Counted from the first letter of the stretch, positions 7,412 to 16,760 are shown. The stretch: DNA of 64,000 bases from Oscillospiraceae bacterium (GCA_015066105.1 SVOY01000009.1:1-64000), one strand, 5' to 3'. Made by a program: numbers and translations. The notes: generated by a model from the sequence alone, not told the origin.

Positions 7412-7831
7412 TCAGTTCGTTTTTGTTGCCTGGTCCGGGAGCATATTGTAAACGAGCCCCTTTGCATCAACCATGCTGATGGGCACGTCGGGCAGAATAA
7501 GGCGGACAAGTGAAATGAAACTGTTGCTTTTTTCTCCCGGAAAGCCTGTTACAAGGGTGAGGGGAGTGTGCTTTGCAGTGTGGGCACAAACGGTCATTAT
7601 AGGGTCATCGCTGAAATAAACCGCCAGCTCACCGCCGTGCTTTTTTGCACAGGTGTAAAGGCTGTCAAGAGCCTCGGGGTCAAATTTCCTTTCCTCGTCG
7701 TCCAGGGGGATAACCGTGACAATTTCAAGCCGGGCAGAATTTTTGTCGGCAATAGCCTTGCCTGCACGGATAAGATTTTCAGAGGACGTCTGCAGTGTTG
7801 CACAAACCAGAACGGACCTTTCATTCTTCAT
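7412..7831 (-). CDS. Universal stress protein-like protein
   Basis: 139 residues with a Usp/KdpD-type alpha-beta fold: RSVLVCATLQTSSENLIRAG at the N terminus and LTLVTGFPGEKSNSFI near the phosphate-binding loop of the family. The ATP-binding glycine motif of true UspA proteins (G-x2-G-x9-G-S/T) is only partly recognisable. It may bind nucleotides in a stress or redox response, but this is uncertain. AAAGGAGG precedes the ATG. It is a monocistronic gene convergent with proC. Confidence 0.6.
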   Translation of the reverse strand: MKNERSVLVCATLQTSSENLIRAGKAIADKNSARLEIVTVIPLDDEERKFDPEALDSLYTCAKKHGGELAVYFSDDPIMTVCAHTAKHTPLTLVTGFPGEKSNSFISLVRLILPDVPISMVDAKGLVYNMLPDQATKTN

Positions 7832-7962
7832 GGAAAGCTACCTCCTTTTCCGCTTTTATTGTAGCAGTGAGAGCTTAAAGCTTCTTTAAAAATCCCGAAA
7901 GGAATGATTACAGCTTTGTTACACATTTATTAAACTGTTGCCTTAAAAATGTCTCATTTTGC

Positions 7963-7991
7963 TTGACGGCTTATGACAGATGTGTTAAAAT
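7963..7991 (+). promoter_or_regulatory. Sigma-A promoter of the iron alcohol dehydrogenase
   Basis: TTGACG (7963-7968) and TAAAAT (7986-7991) are 17 bases apart, 47 bases upstream of the ATG. Confidence 0.75.
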
Positions 7992-8038
7992 ATACTATGC
8001 ATAAAAGAGAAAATACATATTGAAAGGAAAGATTAATT

Positions 8039-9250
8039 ATGTGGCAGCTTAAAAAAGCTTATTGCAGAATTTATCAGAAGGCATTTTTCATTGCTCAGTG
8101 CACACCCTTTTTTGACTGGTCAGAGCCCTATGTGCTCGAGGGTGCAGGTGCAATCCGTAAGCTCCCCGCTCTTGTAAAGGAAAAGGGTCTTGACAATGTT
8201 CTTGTTGTAACGGATAAGGGACTTATGGGCATTCACCTTCTCGACTCTCTTTTTGAAGAGCTTGACAAGGCAGGCGTTAAGTACACCGTTTACGACGGCA
8301 CTCAGCCCAACCCCACAATCCAGAACATTGAGGATGCCCGTCAGCTTTATGTTGATAACAACTGTCAGGGCGTTATCGCCTTCGGCGGCGGCTCACCTAT
8401 GGACTGTGCAAAGATTACAGCCGCAAGAGTTACCAACCCCAAAAAGCCCGTTAAGAAAATGCGCGGACTTCTTAAAATCACTCACAAGCTTCCTCCCTTC
8501 TTCGCTGTTCCCACAACAGCAGGTACAGGCTCAGAGGTTACACTTGCAGCCGTTGTATCTGACCCCGAAACACACGAAAAGAACGCTTGTAACGACCCCA
8601 AGCTCCGTCCCAAGTACGCTGTGCTTGACCCCGAGCTTACAGTAGGTCTTCCTCCCCACATTACCTCAACAACAGGTATGGATGCACTTACCCACGCTGT
8701 TGAAGCCTACATCGGCCACAGCAACGTTAAGTCAACAACTCAGTATGCCGAAAAGGCTACAAAGATGATTTTCGATAACATCGAAACAGCCTACAAGGAC
8801 GGCAAGAACATTGAAGCAAGAGACAAGATGCTCTGGGCCTCCTACTATGCAGGTATGGCATTCACAAGAGCTTATGTAGGCTATGTTCACGCCATTGCTC
8901 ATAACCTCGGCGGCTTCTACGGTATTCCTCACGGCCTTGCAAATGCAGTTATTCTTCCCTACGTGCTTGAATTCTACGGCGCAACAGCTCACTTCAAGCT
9001 TGCAAGACTTGCTGAGATTTCCGGCGTTAAGACAATCGGCTCAGATAAGGATAAGGCAGAGGCATTTATTGAGGCTATCAAGACCCTCAACAAGAATATG
9101 AACATTCCCGACGGCTTTGATATGATTAAGGAAGAGGATATTCCCACAATCGTTCAGAGAGCTCTTAAGGAAGGCAATCCTCTTTATCCCGTTCCGAAGA
9201 TTATGAACAAGGCTGACTGTGAAGCAGTTATCCGTCGCCTTATGAAGTAA
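8039..9250 (+). CDS. Iron-containing alcohol dehydrogenase
   Basis: A 403-residue group III alcohol dehydrogenase. The nucleotide-binding GGGSPMDCAK and PTTAGTGSEVT are followed by the metal-site block TGMDALTHAVEAY and HAIAHNLGGFYGIPHG, which supply the Asp and three His ligands. It interconverts an alcohol and aldehyde with NAD(P)H; ethanol, butanol or propanediol-type substrates are possible. The ATG follows GAAAGGAAAG. Codons are biased to the forms seen in strongly expressed genes of this window, and the gene has its own good promoter, which fits a fermentative enzyme made in large amounts. Confidence 0.88.
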   Translation: MWQLKKAYCRIYQKAFFIAQCTPFFDWSEPYVLEGAGAIRKLPALVKEKGLDNVLVVTDKGLMGIHLLDSLFEELDKAGVKYTVYDGTQPNPTIQNIEDARQLYVDNNCQGVIAFGGGSPMDCAKITAARVTNPKKPVKKMRGLLKITHKLPPFFAVPTTAGTGSEVTLAAVVSDPETHEKNACNDPKLRPKYAVLDPELTVGLPPHITSTTGMDALTHAVEAYIGHSNVKSTTQYAEKATKMIFDNIETAYKDGKNIEARDKMLWASYYAGMAFTRAYVGYVHAIAHNLGGFYGIPHGLANAVILPYVLEFYGATAHFKLARLAEISGVKTIGSDKDKAEAFIEAIKTLNKNMNIPDGFDMIKEEDIPTIVQRALKEGNPLYPVPKIMNKADCEAVIRRLMK

Positions 9251-9259
9251 AAAAACGGC

Positions 9260-9468
9260 AATAACGGCACAAGAGCAACAATGCCGATATTACAAATAAA
9301 ACGGTAATTGTTTAATTGACAGTTAAGGTAACACAAAAGGGTTAAGCATCGAGCTTAACCCTTTTCGGCATTGTTTAGGCCTTTTTTCGCCCTCTCGCAG
9401 TACCTATGTACAGCTTCGGGGCGAAGAAAAGACCTTCTTGCACCATTCTTGCCGTTTTTTAAATTATC
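9260..9468. repeat. Tandem intergenic repeat, unit 1 (209 bp)
   Basis: The unit starts AATAACGGCACAAGAGCAAC and ends TTTTTTAAATTATC. Its middle, 9301-9330, differs most from units 2 and 3. It holds a 13-bp perfect hairpin (9335-9347 with 9353-9365, AAAAGGGTTAAGC/GCTTAACCCTTTT, loop ATCGA), which can act as terminator for the upstream dehydrogenase gene. AACAATGCCG near the start and CGGCATTGTT after the hairpin are inverted copies of one another. Confidence 0.9.
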
Positions 9469-9681
9469 AATAACGGCACAAGAGCAACAATGCCGATATT
9501 TTATATTAAATAGCGGCAAAGGTTGAGTTGAACAGTAAAAGCAACACAAAAGGGTTAAGCATCGAGCTTAACCCTTTTCGGCATTGTTTGGGCCTTTTTT
9601 CGCCCTCTCGCAGTACCTATGTACAGCTTCGGGGCGAAGAAAAGACCTTCTTGCACCATTCTTGCCGTTTTTTAAATTATC
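9469..9681. repeat. Tandem intergenic repeat, unit 2 (213 bp)
   Basis: It is nearly identical to unit 1 outside the 9510-9540 segment and almost identical to unit 3 over their shared length. It carries the same hairpin and a 64-codon open frame on the minus strand (9568-9762 runs from unit 3 into unit 2; 9355-9549 is the equivalent frame one unit back). The frame keeps its reading across the copies, but there is no ribosome site pattern or known family. Confidence 0.9.
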
Positions 9682-9790
9682 AATAACGGCACAAGAGCAA
9701 CAATGCCGATATTTTATATTAAATAGCGGCAAAGGTTGAGTTGAACAGTTAAAGCAGCACAAAAGGGTTAAGCATCGAGCTTAACCCTTT
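9682..9790. repeat. Tandem intergenic repeat, unit 3, truncated; doubles as a terminator
   Basis: It repeats the first ~109 bases of unit 2 and stops after the hairpin AAAAGGGTTAAGC/GCTTAACCC. On the minus strand this hairpin follows the stop codon of the GPH symporter gene by about 8 bases and is followed by TTTTGTGC, so the array end has been adopted as its terminator. Confidence 0.85.
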
Positions 9791-9797
9791 AAGTTTT

Positions 9798-11438
9798 TTA
9801 TTCAGCCGTAAGACAGTTGTATTTTTCTTCAATCATCATCCACATACCGGGATATTTGTTCTTGTGTATTTCAAGCTCATCAACAGCAATTTTATAGGCT
9901 GCTTTTTTCTTTTCATCGGTTTCGTTTTCATAAAGCTCAAGTACGCTGTATATTTCTTTAACTGTACCGATAAGCTTGTCGTCGTCAGCCTTGCCTTCTT
10001 CGAAATCTGAGAAGAGTGCTCGGATTTTAAAGGCACGGACCATATTTGAGCGTTTATCCTCGGTAAGGTCATAGAAGAAGAAGGGAATTATTGAAAGCAA
10101 TGTTCCTATGAGACTGCAGACAATTATTATTTTGAGAATAGGATTGCGGAAATCGGCATTGTAAAGGTCGTCAAAGTTGTTGGTAAGACCGTATGCGCCG
10201 AGAATTAGGGGCATTGCGTAGCCTGTTGCAAGTGAAATAATACTGCCGATGAAAACGCCGCTTTGCTCCATAAAGCCCTCAAGACGGTCGCCTGTTTTAT
10301 ACTGCTGATAATCCATAACATCGGCCTTTATTGCAGGGAGATAAACTATTGAAAGGGCGCCGAACATATCCTTTATAAACATAAGAGCAAAAAAGAGTAT
10401 GTAGTTTTCGTAGCAGGTAAGCATAAGTGCCATACAGGTAGCCTGAACCGAGAGGGATAAAAGGCAGATTTTCTTTTTGCCGAGCTTATTTGTTAACGGC
10501 GCACCTAAAGCCAGTCCCGGAGTTGAGGCTTCACCCTTGATTACGGTCATAATCGAGTAAATTGCGGCGTTGTTCATGCCGTAGTAGAATACATACTGAA
10601 AAAGAGCCGAGTAGTTATAGTTGAGGAATGAAATCCAGTTTGAGCCGTTTACAATCCAGAAATACTTGTTTTTGGAAACCTTTTTAAGACCTTCAAAAAA
10701 TCCCATTTTCTGAACATACTGCTTCGGAACAATAATTTTTTCCTTTGTGCCGAAAATGCAAAGCATACTCACACAGGCGCCGAGAGTGCAGAAGATAGGG
10801 AAGGCTATACGGTATGTTTTCATATCATCAAGAGGTCCTATGAGCGGCAGTACGGGATTTATAACCGTGGGCGCAAAGGAGTAAATAATTGAGCTTATAC
10901 CGATTACCCATGAACGCTCGGCGGAGTTGGGTGATAATACCTGAACCAGACTCGAATACGCGGCAAGGTAAAAGGGCGAGCAGAACTGCAGCAGAGTGTA
11001 GACTATGAAAACAGAAATCATCTTGGTGTTATAGGTCATGCTTTCATAGGGCAGGTAAACAAAGAGCGTGCCGAGAACAGCTGTAGGAATTCCCATATAA
11101 AGCAGATAAGGACGGAATTTACCCATTTTGCTTCGGGTGTTATCAAAGAGCATTGCTCTTGTCGGCGTGATGAACAGCATAATAACGGTAACTATGGCAT
11201 TCATTGTCTGTATGTCGATAAGGTTAAGTCCTATAGCAGGACCGACAATCATACTGCCTGCATCAAGGGCAATTTTTCCTACAAGGGCGGTGATAAAGTA
11301 TACACCGGCACCGCCTATTGAGTAGGCTGCCATTTCCTTGAAGGGCACATATTTTCCCTCAGCAGGTACATGCCACTGACTTTTTGCTTCTGAAAGTGTT
11401 TTTTTACCTTTGTTGATAAGCTGTTTGACTTTTCCCAT
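9798..11438 (-). CDS. GPH-family (MelB-like) sugar symporter
   Basis: 546 residues with about 12 membrane helices, of the glycoside-pentoside-hexuronide:cation symporter branch of the MFS (MFS_2). The loop after helix 2 reads TPTRAMLFDNTRSKMGKFRP, the family's counterpart of the MelB cation/sugar motif. A long charged N terminus (about 35 residues) and an ~80-residue cytosolic tail extend beyond the usual 450-460. It probably imports a glycoside or hexuronide with Na+ or H+. GAAAGGAG precedes the ATG. It lies 14 bases after the methyltransferase gene, so the two may be cotranscribed. A related symporter lies at 46580. Confidence 0.87.
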   Translation of the reverse strand: MGKVKQLINKGKKTLSEAKSQWHVPAEGKYVPFKEMAAYSIGGAGVYFITALVGKIALDAGSMIVGPAIGLNLIDIQTMNAIVTVIMLFITPTRAMLFDNTRSKMGKFRPYLLYMGIPTAVLGTLFVYLPYESMTYNTKMISVFIVYTLLQFCSPFYLAAYSSLVQVLSPNSAERSWVIGISSIIYSFAPTVINPVLPLIGPLDDMKTYRIAFPIFCTLGACVSMLCIFGTKEKIIVPKQYVQKMGFFEGLKKVSKNKYFWIVNGSNWISFLNYNYSALFQYVFYYGMNNAAIYSIMTVIKGEASTPGLALGAPLTNKLGKKKICLLSLSVQATCMALMLTCYENYILFFALMFIKDMFGALSIVYLPAIKADVMDYQQYKTGDRLEGFMEQSGVFIGSIISLATGYAMPLILGAYGLTNNFDDLYNADFRNPILKIIIVCSLIGTLLSIIPFFFYDLTEDKRSNMVRAFKIRALFSDFEEGKADDDKLIGTVKEIYSVLELYENETDEKKKAAYKIAVDELEIHKNKYPGMWMMIEEKYNCLTAE

Positions 11439-11452
11439 TTTATTTTCTCCTT

Positions 11453-12601
11453 TCAGCTTTTATCTTCAATAAGGCTGAAGAGCTTTTGTGTAAAGCTGTA
11501 CTTTTCTGTAAGTGCTTTTATTTCACTGAGGTCAGGGAGCTGCGACTTTTTAAGTCTGCAACGAAGCATGAGATTTTTAGGTGAGTGAGTAAAATCAACA
11601 AACTCAATAACATCAACCTCATAGCCGCATTTTTTAAGAATCTCTGCTCGTATGCTGTCGGTTAAAAGTGCGCAAAAGCGCTCCTTTATAAGCCCGTGGT
11701 CAAGCAAAAGGTCAAGGTCACCGCCCTTGCCTATTGACGAGCATATTTCGTGCTGACAGCAGGGCACGGAGAAAATATACTTTACCTTGTTTTCTATGGC
11801 GTGATAAAGGGCAAAATCCGTTGCAATGTCGCAGGCGTGGAGTGTTATCACCATATCCACATCACCCTTGTAAAGCTCGCCCTTTGTAACATCGTTTATG
11901 TAAAACTTAAGGTTTTCGTAGCCGTATTTTTCTGCAATTTTGTTGCAGTTATTAACAACCTCCTCCTTTAAATCGTAGCCGATTACCGTTGCCTTGACTT
12001 TTTTAATCACGGTAAAGTAGTGGTAGATAATAAAGGTGAGGTAGCTTTTTCCGCAGCCGAAATCAAGTATTGTAACCTCATCCTTGCCGAAGGAGGAAAA
12101 GGCGTCGTCAACAATTTCGATAAAGCGGTTAATCTGCTTATATTTGTCATACTTGCTTTTTACAACCTTAAAATCCTCTGTGAAAACACCGAGGTCAACA
12201 AGGGCGGGAATGTTATCACCCTGGCGGAGAATATAGTTTTTCTCCTTGTTATGGCTTTCGGGCTTTACAGCCTTTATCTCGTTGCCCGTCAGCTTTCTTT
12301 TGGTTTTATCGGGAAAAATTGTGTAGTGAAGAGTAGTGCCCTCTGCCGTAAGACAGCACTGCGAAAAGCTGTGACGAAGCTCACTGTCAATGCGCTTAAG
12401 AAGCTCTTCGGCAGTAAGGTTTTCGTGAAAGGCCTGAGCTCCCTTTATTTTTTCCGCCTGCCACATTTCGCCCTTTTTTGAGGTGAAGGGTCGCAGAGTG
12501 ACCTTTGAAATTTCAGAGCTCTTATCCCTTTTTGAGGAAAAGACGATTTTTTTGATTTTACCCTTAAGCTTAAGAATATCTTCACAAATGATATAATCCA
12601 T
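11453..12601 (-). CDS. Class I SAM-dependent methyltransferase (Methyltransf_32-like)
   Basis: 382 residues. An N-terminal domain of ~150 residues with a conserved Lys-rich surface is followed by a Rossmann methyltransferase domain (TILDFGCGKSYLTFIIYHYF, then ATVIGYDLKEE and MVITLHACDIATDFAL). The later SVPCCQHEI segment is typical of the GSTCD/Methyltransf_32 group thought to modify RNA or protein; the target is not known. AAAAGGAG lies ahead of the ATG. It is the upstream gene of a minus-strand pair with the GPH symporter and is divergent from the sulfatase operon. Confidence 0.75.
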   Translation of the reverse strand: MDYIICEDILKLKGKIKKIVFSSKRDKSSEISKVTLRPFTSKKGEMWQAEKIKGAQAFHENLTAEELLKRIDSELRHSFSQCCLTAEGTTLHYTIFPDKTKRKLTGNEIKAVKPESHNKEKNYILRQGDNIPALVDLGVFTEDFKVVKSKYDKYKQINRFIEIVDDAFSSFGKDEVTILDFGCGKSYLTFIIYHYFTVIKKVKATVIGYDLKEEVVNNCNKIAEKYGYENLKFYINDVTKGELYKGDVDMVITLHACDIATDFALYHAIENKVKYIFSVPCCQHEICSSIGKGGDLDLLLDHGLIKERFCALLTDSIRAEILKKCGYEVDVIEFVDFTHSPKNLMLRCRLKKSQLPDLSEIKALTEKYSFTQKLFSLIEDKS

Positions 12602-12680
12602 ACAGAGAGGCTCCTTTTCGTGAACTAAGCTTATTTTACCACAAATAAAATTAAAAGTATATATTATTAACAGATAATTG

Positions 12681-12709
12681 TTGACTACAAGTTAAGTTTA
12701 ATGTATAAT
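12681..12709 (+). promoter_or_regulatory. Strong sigma-A promoter of the sulfatase operon
   Basis: TTGACT (12681-12686) and consensus TATAAT (12704-12709) are 17 bases apart. The start codon is 59 bases further on, after the small hairpin GAAGGCTTTTGCCTG. Confidence 0.85.
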
Positions 12710-12767
12710 TTATTGGTAAAATTATGCCCTTGAAGGCTTTTGCCTGAAGGGGTACGGAGGTTGAAAT

Positions 12768-14807
12768 ATGAACAGTAAATTTTCACTCGACAAATCATTC
12801 AGAAAGATTTTTCCGACAGCACTTATGGCTGTGGGTGTTGCAGTGTTTGCGGCACTTATCGCAACAAGGCAGAACATTGTTAACCTTGTTGCGCTGCTTT
12901 ACTGCTGCATAATGTCGGCCGTAATTCTCCTTTCGCTCATCATAAAGAAAAAGGTTTACGCACCCATGATTTACGGCTATGCCGCTTCAAGCCTCGGTAT
13001 TATCCTTTTTCACACGGTCTGGGGTGCAGATGCAGGCTTCGGTGCTTTTATAAGCGACAAGGCTGAGGGCTGGTCAAGTGCGGCAAACGCTCTTTTTACG
13101 GGCGAGGGCTCTTTTCTGACAAGGCTCGGCGGCAATCTCCTTTTGGCTCTTCCCGTAATTATCACGCTCTGGGGCCTTTTCTTTGTTACAAAAAAAAGGT
13201 GCGGCAAAACCGGTCTCAAGGCATTTTTCTCCTTTGCTCTTTCGGTGCTTCTTATGGGTGCCTCTGTTTTTTCGGTGCTTTTCGGCAACCACAGAACAAA
13301 GCCCGTTACCGAAAGACTTTGGGACGGTCACGACGATTATCTTAACAAGGTTGACAAGGTGAAAAGCGATAATCCCAACGTGCTTTTCATTCTTATGGAT
13401 GATATGGGCTACGGTGACACCTCGCTCAACGGTGCAATTTACGATACGCCCAATATGGACTCAATAGGTGAAAACGGACTTAACTTCACCAACTTCTATT
13501 CAAGCTACAGCGTTTGCTCACCCGCCCGTTTTGCTACTCTTACGGGCCGCTATCCCTACAGAGGCTACGCTGATAACGTTATTTATCCCACCGTTCAGAC
13601 AACGGGCAACTTTGCTCAGACAAGAGTTTACAACTCCTTTGAAATGGGTAACAACGTTGACGGTATGCTCGGTGATGAAATCACTGTTGCCGAGGTATTT
13701 CAGAATGCAGGCTACGCCACAGGTGCCTTCGGCAAGTGGCATCTCGGCGATTACGGCGAATATCTTCCCACAAACCAGGGCTTTGATTATTTCTACGGCA
13801 GCCACCACGTAAACGATATGTACGCCTTCTATCACGTGAGTGAGGAAAACGGCGAATACGAAATCGTTCACGGCAACGACGAAATGCGTGACGAAAACGG
13901 CAAAAAGGACCAGAGCATGCTCACTGAATGGATTCACGGTGAAATAACCGAGTGGATTACTGACGTTGTAACAAACAGTGACGACCCCTTCTTTGCTTAC
14001 TATGCAACTCCCTGGCCTCACGGCCCCGTGTTTGCAGGTGATGACTTTGACGGCACAAGCGGTATGGGCACATACGTAGATTGCCTTACGGAGTTTGATA
14101 CATATCTCGGAGAGCTCTTTAACACTCTTGAGGAGCTTGGCGTGCTTGAGGATACAATCATAATCTTCACAAGTGATAACGGACCTGCCCTTGAGGGCTC
14201 TGTCGGTGACCTTCGCGGCGGTAAGTACCTTGCCTATGAGGGCGGACAGAAGGTGCCCTTTATGATACGCTGGGACAACAACGGCGGACTTTTCAAAAAG
14301 GGTGAAACGAGAAGCGAGAGTGCAACCTCCGTGGACTTCTTCCCCACGCTTATTGAAATGTGCGGCATTACCGTTGAGGGTGAGGAGAACACACTGCCTT
14401 CTGACCGCGTGATTGACGGCGTTTCAATGCTCCCCGTAATTAAGAACGATACTCCCGTGCATACCGAGGAAAACCCCATACTTCATATGAAGCGTGAGGA
14501 CATCAAGGCAATTCAGTACACGGTTACAACCGAAAGCGTAAAGGAAAGAGAAGAATACAAGGCTTACGATTACGCTGTGCTCAATGAAAACGAATATATC
14601 ACCTTCAAGTATTTCGATAAAATTCAGAATGATAACTCTGCCTTCTGGGATAAGAACAGAAAGAACTGGCTTCACATTCTTTCAGATGACTATCAGGAAA
14701 ACTACAACCGCACCACCGTTTATCCCACAATTTCCGATGAAATGCACGAAAAGCTTGACAGCATACAGAAGGGCATAACCGAAAACAGAAGAGGTATTAT
14801 AAAGTAA
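12768..14807 (+). CDS. Membrane-anchored Cys-type sulfatase
   Basis: 679 residues. Five membrane helices occupy the first ~180 residues; then a sulfatase domain starts at NPNVLFILMDDMGYGDTSLN, the metal-binding Asp pair. The formylglycine signature is VCSPARFATLTGR with Cys250, so this is a Cys-type enzyme activated by oxidation of that cysteine. Further motifs are FGKWHLGDY and IIFTSDNGP. The active domain should face outside and remove sulfate from host or plant glycans. The next gene, overlapping by one base, encodes the maturase that makes formylglycine, which supports the call. The exact sugar substrate is unknown. Confidence 0.9.
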   Translation: MNSKFSLDKSFRKIFPTALMAVGVAVFAALIATRQNIVNLVALLYCCIMSAVILLSLIIKKKVYAPMIYGYAASSLGIILFHTVWGADAGFGAFISDKAEGWSSAANALFTGEGSFLTRLGGNLLLALPVIITLWGLFFVTKKRCGKTGLKAFFSFALSVLLMGASVFSVLFGNHRTKPVTERLWDGHDDYLNKVDKVKSDNPNVLFILMDDMGYGDTSLNGAIYDTPNMDSIGENGLNFTNFYSSYSVCSPARFATLTGRYPYRGYADNVIYPTVQTTGNFAQTRVYNSFEMGNNVDGMLGDEITVAEVFQNAGYATGAFGKWHLGDYGEYLPTNQGFDYFYGSHHVNDMYAFYHVSEENGEYEIVHGNDEMRDENGKKDQSMLTEWIHGEITEWITDVVTNSDDPFFAYYATPWPHGPVFAGDDFDGTSGMGTYVDCLTEFDTYLGELFNTLEELGVLEDTIIIFTSDNGPALEGSVGDLRGGKYLAYEGGQKVPFMIRWDNNGGLFKKGETRSESATSVDFFPTLIEMCGITVEGEENTLPSDRVIDGVSMLPVIKNDTPVHTEENPILHMKREDIKAIQYTVTTESVKEREEYKAYDYAVLNENEYITFKYFDKIQNDNSAFWDKNRKNWLHILSDDYQENYNRTTVYPTISDEMHEKLDSIQKGITENRRGIIK

Positions 14808-15886
14808 TGCCGCCGCTTTCAATAATGATAAAGCCGGCCTCGAGTCTTTGCAACTTAAGGTGTAAGTACTGCTTTTACTGTGATGTTGCCGCTCACAGAG
14901 ATGTATTTTCTCTCGGCAGAATGGAGCTTTCCACGGCTGAAAGGCTTATAAAAAGTGCACTTATGTTTGCCGACGGCTGCAGCGTTGCCTTTGCCTTTCA
15001 GGGCGGTGAGCCGCTTATTGCAGGGCTTGATTATTTCAAGGGCTTTGTTGACCTTGTTAAAAGGTATAACGTTAAAAATTCTGAGATTTACTATTCAATC
15101 CAGACTAACGGAACATTGGTTGACGATGCTTTTGCGCGTTTTTTTCACGATAATAAATTCCTTGTCGGCCTCAGCCTTGACGGCGACTATGAGGGCAACA
15201 GATTCCGCGTTGATGCAAACGGGCAGAATTCCTACTACAAAATAACAAGGGCGGCAAACAAATTCATAAAGCAGGGTGTGGAATTCAATATTCTTACGGT
15301 GCTTACGGGTTACTGCGCCGAAAATGCAGAAAGAATTTATAAGCACTTCCGCTCAATGGGATATAAATATATTCAGTTTATACCCTGCCTTCGCCCTATG
15401 GGTGACAGTACGGAAAGTGAGCTTTATATGACAAGTGACCAGTATGCGGATTTTCTTATAAAAATCTTTAACCTTTACGTTAAGGATTTTGTAAGGGGCA
15501 ATTATGTTTCAATCCGTCAGTTTGATAACTGGGTGAGAATGTATCTCGGTGAAAAGCCTGAGCAGTGCGGACTTCTCGGCCACTGTACCCATCAGTTTGT
15601 TGCAGAGGGCAACGGAAATATTTATCCCTGCGACTTTTACTGCACCGATGAATGGCTTTTAGGCAACATCAACGAAAAGAGCCTTGAAGAAATGGCTGAA
15701 GGCAAAAAGGCCTTTGAGTTTATAAAAGAGAGCATTGCCGTAAATGATGAGTGCAAAAAATGCTCTTATTATCCCTTGTGCAGACAAGGCGGCTGTAAGC
15801 GTAACCGCGAAAGCGGCGACTACTGCAGCAGCTATAAGAAATTCTTTTCCTCCTGTCTGCCCCTATTCAGAATGTTCAGAAGGTAA
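14807..15886 (+). CDS. Anaerobic sulfatase-maturating enzyme (radical SAM/SPASM)
   Basis: 359 residues. SSLCNLRCKYCFYCDV carries the C-x3-C-x2-C radical SAM motif. The C-terminal SPASM-type cysteines (CGLLGHC, IYPCDFYC, CKKCSYYPLC, GGCKRN, DYC) hold two auxiliary 4Fe-4S clusters. The FQGGEPL and YSIQTNGTLVDD motifs are typical of anSME proteins, which oxidise the sulfatase Cys or Ser to formylglycine without oxygen. It overlaps the sulfatase stop codon (TAATG) and is therefore coupled to its substrate. GAGG lies upstream of the start. Confidence 0.92.
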   Translation: MPPLSIMIKPASSLCNLRCKYCFYCDVAAHRDVFSLGRMELSTAERLIKSALMFADGCSVAFAFQGGEPLIAGLDYFKGFVDLVKRYNVKNSEIYYSIQTNGTLVDDAFARFFHDNKFLVGLSLDGDYEGNRFRVDANGQNSYYKITRAANKFIKQGVEFNILTVLTGYCAENAERIYKHFRSMGYKYIQFIPCLRPMGDSTESELYMTSDQYADFLIKIFNLYVKDFVRGNYVSIRQFDNWVRMYLGEKPEQCGLLGHCTHQFVAEGNGNIYPCDFYCTDEWLLGNINEKSLEEMAEGKKAFEFIKESIAVNDECKKCSYYPLCRQGGCKRNRESGDYCSSYKKFFSSCLPLFRMFRR

Positions 15887-15891
15887 AAACA

Positions 15892-16740
15892 ATGAAAAAT
15901 TTAGGCTATTACAACGGCAGATACGACGAGCTTGAAAATATGCAGATTCCTATGCTTGACAGAGTCTGCTTTTTCGGCGACGGAGTTTACGACGCAACCT
16001 ATTGCCGCAACTATATTATTCACGACCTTAAGCAGCATGTTGACCGCTTTTACAGAAGTGCCGATTTGCTCGAAATGGAGGTGCCCTTGTGCAAGCGTGA
16101 GCTTACAAAGCTCCTTTGCGACCTTGTTAAAAAGGTTGACAGCCATGAGCAGTTTGTTTATTTTCAGCTTACACGCGGTACGGGGATAAGAAATCACGTT
16201 TATCCCGACAGTGAAAAGGTGAAGGGAAATCTTTGGGTTGTGCTCACACCGAAAAAGATTGTTGATACCTATAAAACAGTTAAACTTATTACCCGTGAGG
16301 ACACAAGATTTTTACATTGTAACGCAAAAACCGTTAACCTTATTCCTGCCTGCATGGGTGCAAATGTGGCACATCTCCAGGGCGCTGACGAGTGTGTTTT
16401 TCACCGCGGTGATGAGGTTACCGAATGTGCCCACTCAAATGTGCATATAATAAAGGACGGAAAATTCATCACCCATCCTGCCGACGAAAAAATACTCTGT
16501 GGTATTTCAAGACTCAACCTTCTTTCAAAGTGTGCCGAGCTCGGTATACCGACCGAGGAAAGGGTCTTTACCGTAAGTGAGCTTTTTGATGCCGATGAGG
16601 TTATAATTTCCTCCTGCGGCTCCTTCTGCCTTCAGGCAAGTGAAATTGACGGCAAGGCTGTAGGCGGTAAGGCAGGGGATATTCTCAGAGCTTTGCAGGA
16701 CTCGCTCGTTAAGGATTTTGACGAGGAATGCGGAATATAA
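15892..16740 (+). CDS. Class IV PLP aminotransferase, D-amino acid transaminase-like
   Basis: 282 residues of the branched-chain/D-amino acid aminotransferase fold. Landmarks are YNGRYDELENMQIPMLDRVC, VYFQLTRGTGIRNHVYP and HCNAKTVNLIPACMG, where the lysine is the PLP Schiff-base residue. TECAHSNVHIIKDG stands in for the family EGSSSN loop. It lies 6 bases after the anSME gene and 21 bases before alanine racemase. With Alr it could make D-glutamate or other D-amino acids for peptidoglycan from D-alanine. The pairing supports D-amino acid specificity over a branched-chain enzyme. Confidence 0.82.
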   Translation: MKNLGYYNGRYDELENMQIPMLDRVCFFGDGVYDATYCRNYIIHDLKQHVDRFYRSADLLEMEVPLCKRELTKLLCDLVKKVDSHEQFVYFQLTRGTGIRNHVYPDSEKVKGNLWVVLTPKKIVDTYKTVKLITREDTRFLHCNAKTVNLIPACMGANVAHLQGADECVFHRGDEVTECAHSNVHIIKDGKFITHPADEKILCGISRLNLLSKCAELGIPTEERVFTVSELFDADEVIISSCGSFCLQASEIDGKAVGGKAGDILRALQDSLVKDFDEECGI

Positions 16741-16760
16741 ATTAAGAAAGGAGAGTCACA

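Noticed and set aside
9355-9762. Two 64-codon minus-strand frames in the tandem repeat as genes
   Set aside because: They lie wholly in repeat units, have no convincing ribosome site and no recognised family; reported as part of the repeat, not as CDS.
9260-9790. CRISPR array
   Set aside because: Units of 209-213 bp with no short repeat/spacer pattern and no cas genes.
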